A stretch of 64,000 bases of DNA from Miscanthus floridulus (Eukaryota; Streptophyta; Magnoliopsida; Poales; Poaceae): positions 32,817,983 to 32,881,982 of the forward strand of contig NC_089598.1 in assembly GCF_019320115.1 (NCBI RefSeq), in the 5' to 3' direction. How positions within the stretch are numbered: position 1 is the stretch's first letter; every line of letters begins with the position of its first letter. Position numbers and translations under genes: made by a program. Below the pieces are notes generated by a model. The model saw only the letters and a program-made list of their open reading frames with translations, was not told where the DNA came from and ran no database searches. Below, in pieces: positions 60,332-64,000 of the stretch.

Positions 60332-60336
60332 GCTGT

Positions 60337-61344
60337 GTCAGGAAAGGAGTTGTCGGGGTGTCCTGGCTGCTCGACGCAACCGTTATGGACCCTTGTTTAA
60401 TTTTATTTTTTATTTAGGGATTTGTTAATTTTTAATAGTCAGGTCGTTTTATAGGGTAGAAGAAATGTACAAGTTCGAAATCCTGCTGCAGTTGTACATA
60501 AAGAAAGATCCATGACGGCCCCCAAAGTGAACGCAAACATCACCAGGCTGCAAGAAGAGATGGGGCTGCCGTCTACCTGTTTGGTGCAAAAGGAAACTGG
60601 GGCAGTTTGCCGATCCAAAAACCGGCCTGCATGTGCACTGCCCATTATAATGTCCATTTAAACAGTAATCTACAGCAGCCCTATAGCAGCTCACTCTGAT
60701 TTCGTTGCCGGTGGACAAAGATGGAACGGCTTTGTAGGAATTGTAGCCCATGGCACTGACAATTTTGGGCCATATTGGACACCAGCGCCCCTTGCCGCTG
60801 ACAATTTTCTGAGGAAAGATCACGGCAATTCAGCCCATGAGGGGAACCAGCGACGGGAACAAAGCACGACCATTGGCTCAGCTCGACGGGCTGCGGCGAT
60901 TCCTGGCCCTCCGGCGTTCTCCACGGTTGACGCGTGATGATCCCTTCATCGCCACTCGCTAGGGTTGTGGTCTCCGTGCTATCGGCATCCGCGGCCCTCC
61001 GTTTTCTGTGTTATCGTTGAGGCAGAAATTTGGAACTGCCGACGCGACGGAGCTTGGTAATGAGATTTGAGGCATGAGGATCATTGGCATATCCTTGGAT
61101 GATAGCTTCACACCATTGAGGAAGACCCACAGACATAGCAAGCAGGTCATCGGTTGGATGGGTATGGCGGGAGAGAGAATCCGTCATCCGGTTGTCAGTG
61201 ACAAGCTGACCCGGCAATGTATGTGTTGCTGTTTTTTCTTTTCTTTTTGATATAAGCATGTACCTGTTGGCTGTTGCTGTCGTATAACAACTGAGATGGT
61301 GGGTTTGTTCGGACAGTAATAATAAAATAAATTATAGAAGTCTT
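60337..61344. other. Intergenic region
   Basis: No gene is supported. Minus-strand open frames up to 124 codons have no recognisable domain. Confidence 0.4.
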
Positions 61345-61569
61345 CAGTAATCCGCGAGACGAATTTACTAATTAATTCGTTATTTAGCACATGTTTGCTG
61401 TAGCACCACATTGTCAAATCATGAACTAATTAGGTTTAAAAAATTTGTCTCGTAAATTAGTCTCAATCTGTATAATTAGTTATTTTTTAGTCTATATTTA
61501 ATACTTCATGCATGTGTCCAAACATTCGATATGATAGGAAGTAAACTTTATGAGGAACTAAACAAGGCC
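61345..61569. mobile_element. Truncated MITE
   Basis: The right end GAGGAACTAAACAAGGCC and the interior (CGCGAGACGAATTTACTAAT, TTGTCTCGTAAATTAGT, TCCAAACATTCGATATGA) belong to the abundant grass family seen at 50128-50362. The matching left end is missing. Confidence 0.75.
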
Positions 61570-61744
61570 TGAGTTACTACTATATGTAAACATAATAATT
61601 GGCATTCTGAGTGATTACTATCCGTAAACATTTGTGAACTGCCCATTTGGACATGCTAGAAAGTACAAGCTTAGCTTGCAGAGGGTACAATCCAGAGAAC
61701 AGGAAAAAGAAATCTTTTAGTAAGCAAAGTGCTTGCAAGCCTCA

Positions 61745-63765
61745 TGTAGAGGCTAGGCTAAAGTGTGATGACTTTATGAACCAAAGGACAAGTGTGGGTT
61801 GAAAATTAGTTGAGGTAAGCACGGAGGAAGAAAAACGATATGAGATTCGTTTGACATCTTCTTTAGATGTTGCAAGATTTCTCATATCACAAGGGCAACC
61901 TTTTCGTGGAGATGATGAGAGTTCTACTTCCTTCAACAAGGGTACATTCGGAGAGATGGTTGATTGATATAAAGATAAGGTTGAGATTGTGAAGGACGCA
62001 TATGACAAAGGTTCTAAAAATTGTCAAGTGTTATCTCCTGAATGATATACAAAAGGACCTTGCAAAAGCTTGTGTAGAGGAAGTCACATCTGTCATTATG
62101 GATGAGATTCGAGGTAGAAAATTCTCGATGCTTATTGATGAGTCTCGAGATATATCAATAAAAGAGCAAATGGCAGTGATTATAAGGTTAGTACTTTACA
62201 ATTGCAATTTTGTGCATAGATTTTTTATAATTATTTCTACAATTATACTAACACAAACAAATGTGGTGTGCAGGTTTGTCAATGATGAAGGGAAAGTGGT
62301 GGAAAGATTTCTTAGACTTTAGCATGTTCAGAGTTGTACAGCTATTGCATTGAAAGAAGCTTTGGTTAGTATGCTTTCAAGTCACAATTTGTCTATCTCT
62401 ATGCTCCGTGGGCAAGGGTATGATGGAGCTTCTAATATGAGAGGTGAATTTAATGGGGTGCAAAAATTGATTCGCGATGAAAATCCTTATCATTTCTATG
62501 TGCATTGTTTTGCCCATCAATTGCAACTAATGGTTGTTACCGTTTTGACTTCTAGTGCAGACATTGCAAATTTCTTTAACTATATTCCTTTAATAATCAA
62601 CAATGTGGGTGCAAGTTGCATGAGAAAAGATGCCTTGCTTACAAAGCATCATGATGTGTTGCTAGAAAAGATTGAGAATGGTGAGATTATGACTAGAAGA
62701 GGTTTAAATCAAGAAACCAGCCTAGCTAGGCATGGAGATACTAGATGGGGTTCACATCTTAAAACTTTGCTTCGCATTTTGGTCATGTGGGAGGCTATCA
62801 TAGATGTCCTTGAGATAGTGAAGAAAGATTCTATTAAACCAACATGTAATGGTGGAGCTTTAGGTTTAATTGAAAAAATAGAGAGCTTTGATTTTGTGTT
62901 CATCCTGCATTTGATGATAGAATTATTGAGCATGACAGATATTTTGTCACATGCTTTGCAAAGGAAGGATCAAGACATAGTTGAAGCAATGCATTTGATC
63001 ACGGATGTGAAAGATAGCTTGCAGGATATGAGGAAAAATGGATGGGAGCCATTACTCAAAAAAGTGAAAACATTCTGTAAGAAGAATGGGATTGAAGTGC
63101 CAGATATGGGTAAGAAAATAAATGTTAAAGGGACATCTAGACGAAGAAAACAAAAGGTAACAAACATGCATTACTATCATGTTGAGATTTTTCTTGTCGC
63201 CATTGATGTCATCTTGACTGAGTTGAATCATCGGTTCAGTGAAATTAGTTTAGAGTTATTAGTATGTATGGCTGCTTTTAACCCAAGGAACTCCTTCTCT
63301 AATTTTGATATGGACAAACTTGTGAGGCTTGCTGAAATTTATGCTGATGATTTTGATATTGGTGAACTTGTTGTTTTGCCAAATCAACTTAGACAGTTTG
63401 TGAATCGTGCTAGAAAAACTCTAGAATTTCTTGGATGCACTGAACTTGAAAAAGTTGCTGAAATTATGGTGAAGACTAAAATGCACGAATCTTATAAATT
63501 GGTTTATCGTCTCATTGAGCTAACCTTGATACTACCGGTGGCAACGGCTTCAGTTGAGAGGATATTTTCAGCCATGTCTATTATAAAGACAGATTTGCTT
63601 AGTAAAATGGGTGATGACTGGCTCAATGACTTGATGATATGCTATAATGAGAATGAGATATTTATAAAGATTGATAATAAAAAGATCAAAAAACGGTTTC
63701 AAGATATGAAAAAGCGTTGTATGTTATTGCCTAAAAAATTAGTGGTATGCTCTATTCTCTTCTAA
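61745..63765 (+). pseudogene. hAT transposase remnant, TTF/ZMYM1-like
   Basis: The coding blocks are collinear with plant zinc finger MYM-type 1-like (TTF-type) hAT transposases. The DUF4371 region is at 61790-62186 (VARFLISQGQPFRGDDESST, IDESRDISIKEQMAVIIR). The long open block at 62350-63765 (471 codons) has RGQGYDGASNMRGEFNGVQ, YVHCFAHQLQL and, at the C-terminus, the hAT dimerisation motif LPVATASVERIFSAMSIIK. An 87-bp GT-AG intron (62187-62273) restores the frame between IIR and FVNDEGK. Breaks: TGA near 61800, TGA near 61966, a one-base shift near 62037 and TAG near 62320. The N-terminal TTF zinc finger is not visible. It is therefore probably inactive, though the C-terminal block is well preserved. 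Element ends were not found in the window. Confidence 0.88.
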
Positions 63766-64000
63766 ATTCATAATTTGGCGGTCCATATATGTTTGACTAA
63801 TCAATTATATCTATTTGTCTAGATTGTTACTTCGGATGAATAATGTGTGTCAACGTCAAACGTCGTCTATTAGTTTCATAATTTGACCTTTCGGTATGAA
63901 TGAACTGCTTCCTTTATTTTTCATGATGTATTTTGTGAATTTCATCGTTAACCAATGTTTTTAATATAAGACTACTTTCTGACTATCATATTTGTCTATT
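63766..64000. other. 3' flank of hAT transposase remnant
   Basis: AT-rich with no gene. No terminal inverted repeat was recognised before the window ends. Confidence 0.4.

Larger units (their letters stand above)
57854..60336 (+). mobile_element. Rearranged copia element with inverted LTR tip at its left end
   Basis: A perfect 5-bp duplication GCTGT (57854-57858, 60332-60336) bounds 57859-60331. The right end is a 400-bp LTR (59932-60331). The left end is not an LTR start. Instead 57859-57924 is about 85-90% identical to the reverse complement of the last 66 bp of that LTR. Between them are the integrase-RT linker, reverse transcriptase and RNase H. Gag, protease, integrase and the normal 5' LTR are absent. 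Confidence 0.85.

Noticed and set aside
60449..60823. 124-codon minus-strand frame
   Set aside because: No recognisable domain or start context and no splice-linked neighbours.

Overview
The window is nuclear DNA of a grass, most likely an Andropogoneae species (sorghum, sugarcane or Miscanthus type). This rests on intron-bearing plant genes, GC-rich grass gene ends, grass MITE families (a 139-bp element with CAGCCTGTTCG ends and elements with GGCCTTGTTTAG-type ends) and very dense nested LTR retrotransposons. No bacterial or organellar genes, CRISPR arrays, rRNA or tRNA genes were seen. The species call is inference.

Only two genes look intact. One is a five-exon HVA22/TB2-DP1 family gene (HVA22a-like, + strand, 12406-16425). 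The other is a two-exon atypical HLH gene of the ILI/PRE class closest to rice ILI4/BU1 (- strand, 36194-36771). Between them lies a broken fragment with a BRX domain (33040-33575). Everything else that codes belongs to transposons.

Layout: (1) 1-10601 is the 3' part of a Ty3/gypsy element: decayed RNase H and integrase, a repeat-rich non-coding tract, a long intron-containing antisense ORF, polypurine tract and 3' LTR. (2) 10602-17051 holds the HVA22a-like gene, with a MITE 180 bp upstream of its start and a LINE inserted 19 bp into intron 4. (3) 17052-32229 is a SIRE/Maximus-like Ty1/copia element with intact 5-bp target duplications. A 556-bp hAT element is nested between its gag and protease, and a 2.47-kb solo LTR is nested in its 3' LTR. 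(4) 32230-38812 holds MITE debris, the BRX fragment, an (AT)n tract, the ILI4-like gene and an inverted-repeat element. (5) 38818-49654 is a complete 10.8-kb LTR element with gag remnants and an antisense ORF but no pol. (6) 49660-57700 is mainly intergenic, with MITEs and two hAT-type non-autonomous elements that have perfect 8-bp target duplications. (7) 57859-60331 is a copia fragment whose left end is an inverted copy of its own LTR terminus, yet which has a perfect 5-bp target duplication. (8) 61745-63765 is a decayed hAT transposase gene of the TTF-zinc-finger/ZMYM1-like group with one recognisable intron.

The most unusual items are the antisense, intron-bearing genes shared by two gypsy-type elements, one of which has lost pol altogether, and the copia fragment that appears to have integrated with LTR termini of the same type at both ends. 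Stop codons in the decayed elements are overwhelmingly those expected from C-to-T changes at CAG and TGG codons, as expected for methylated silent DNA.
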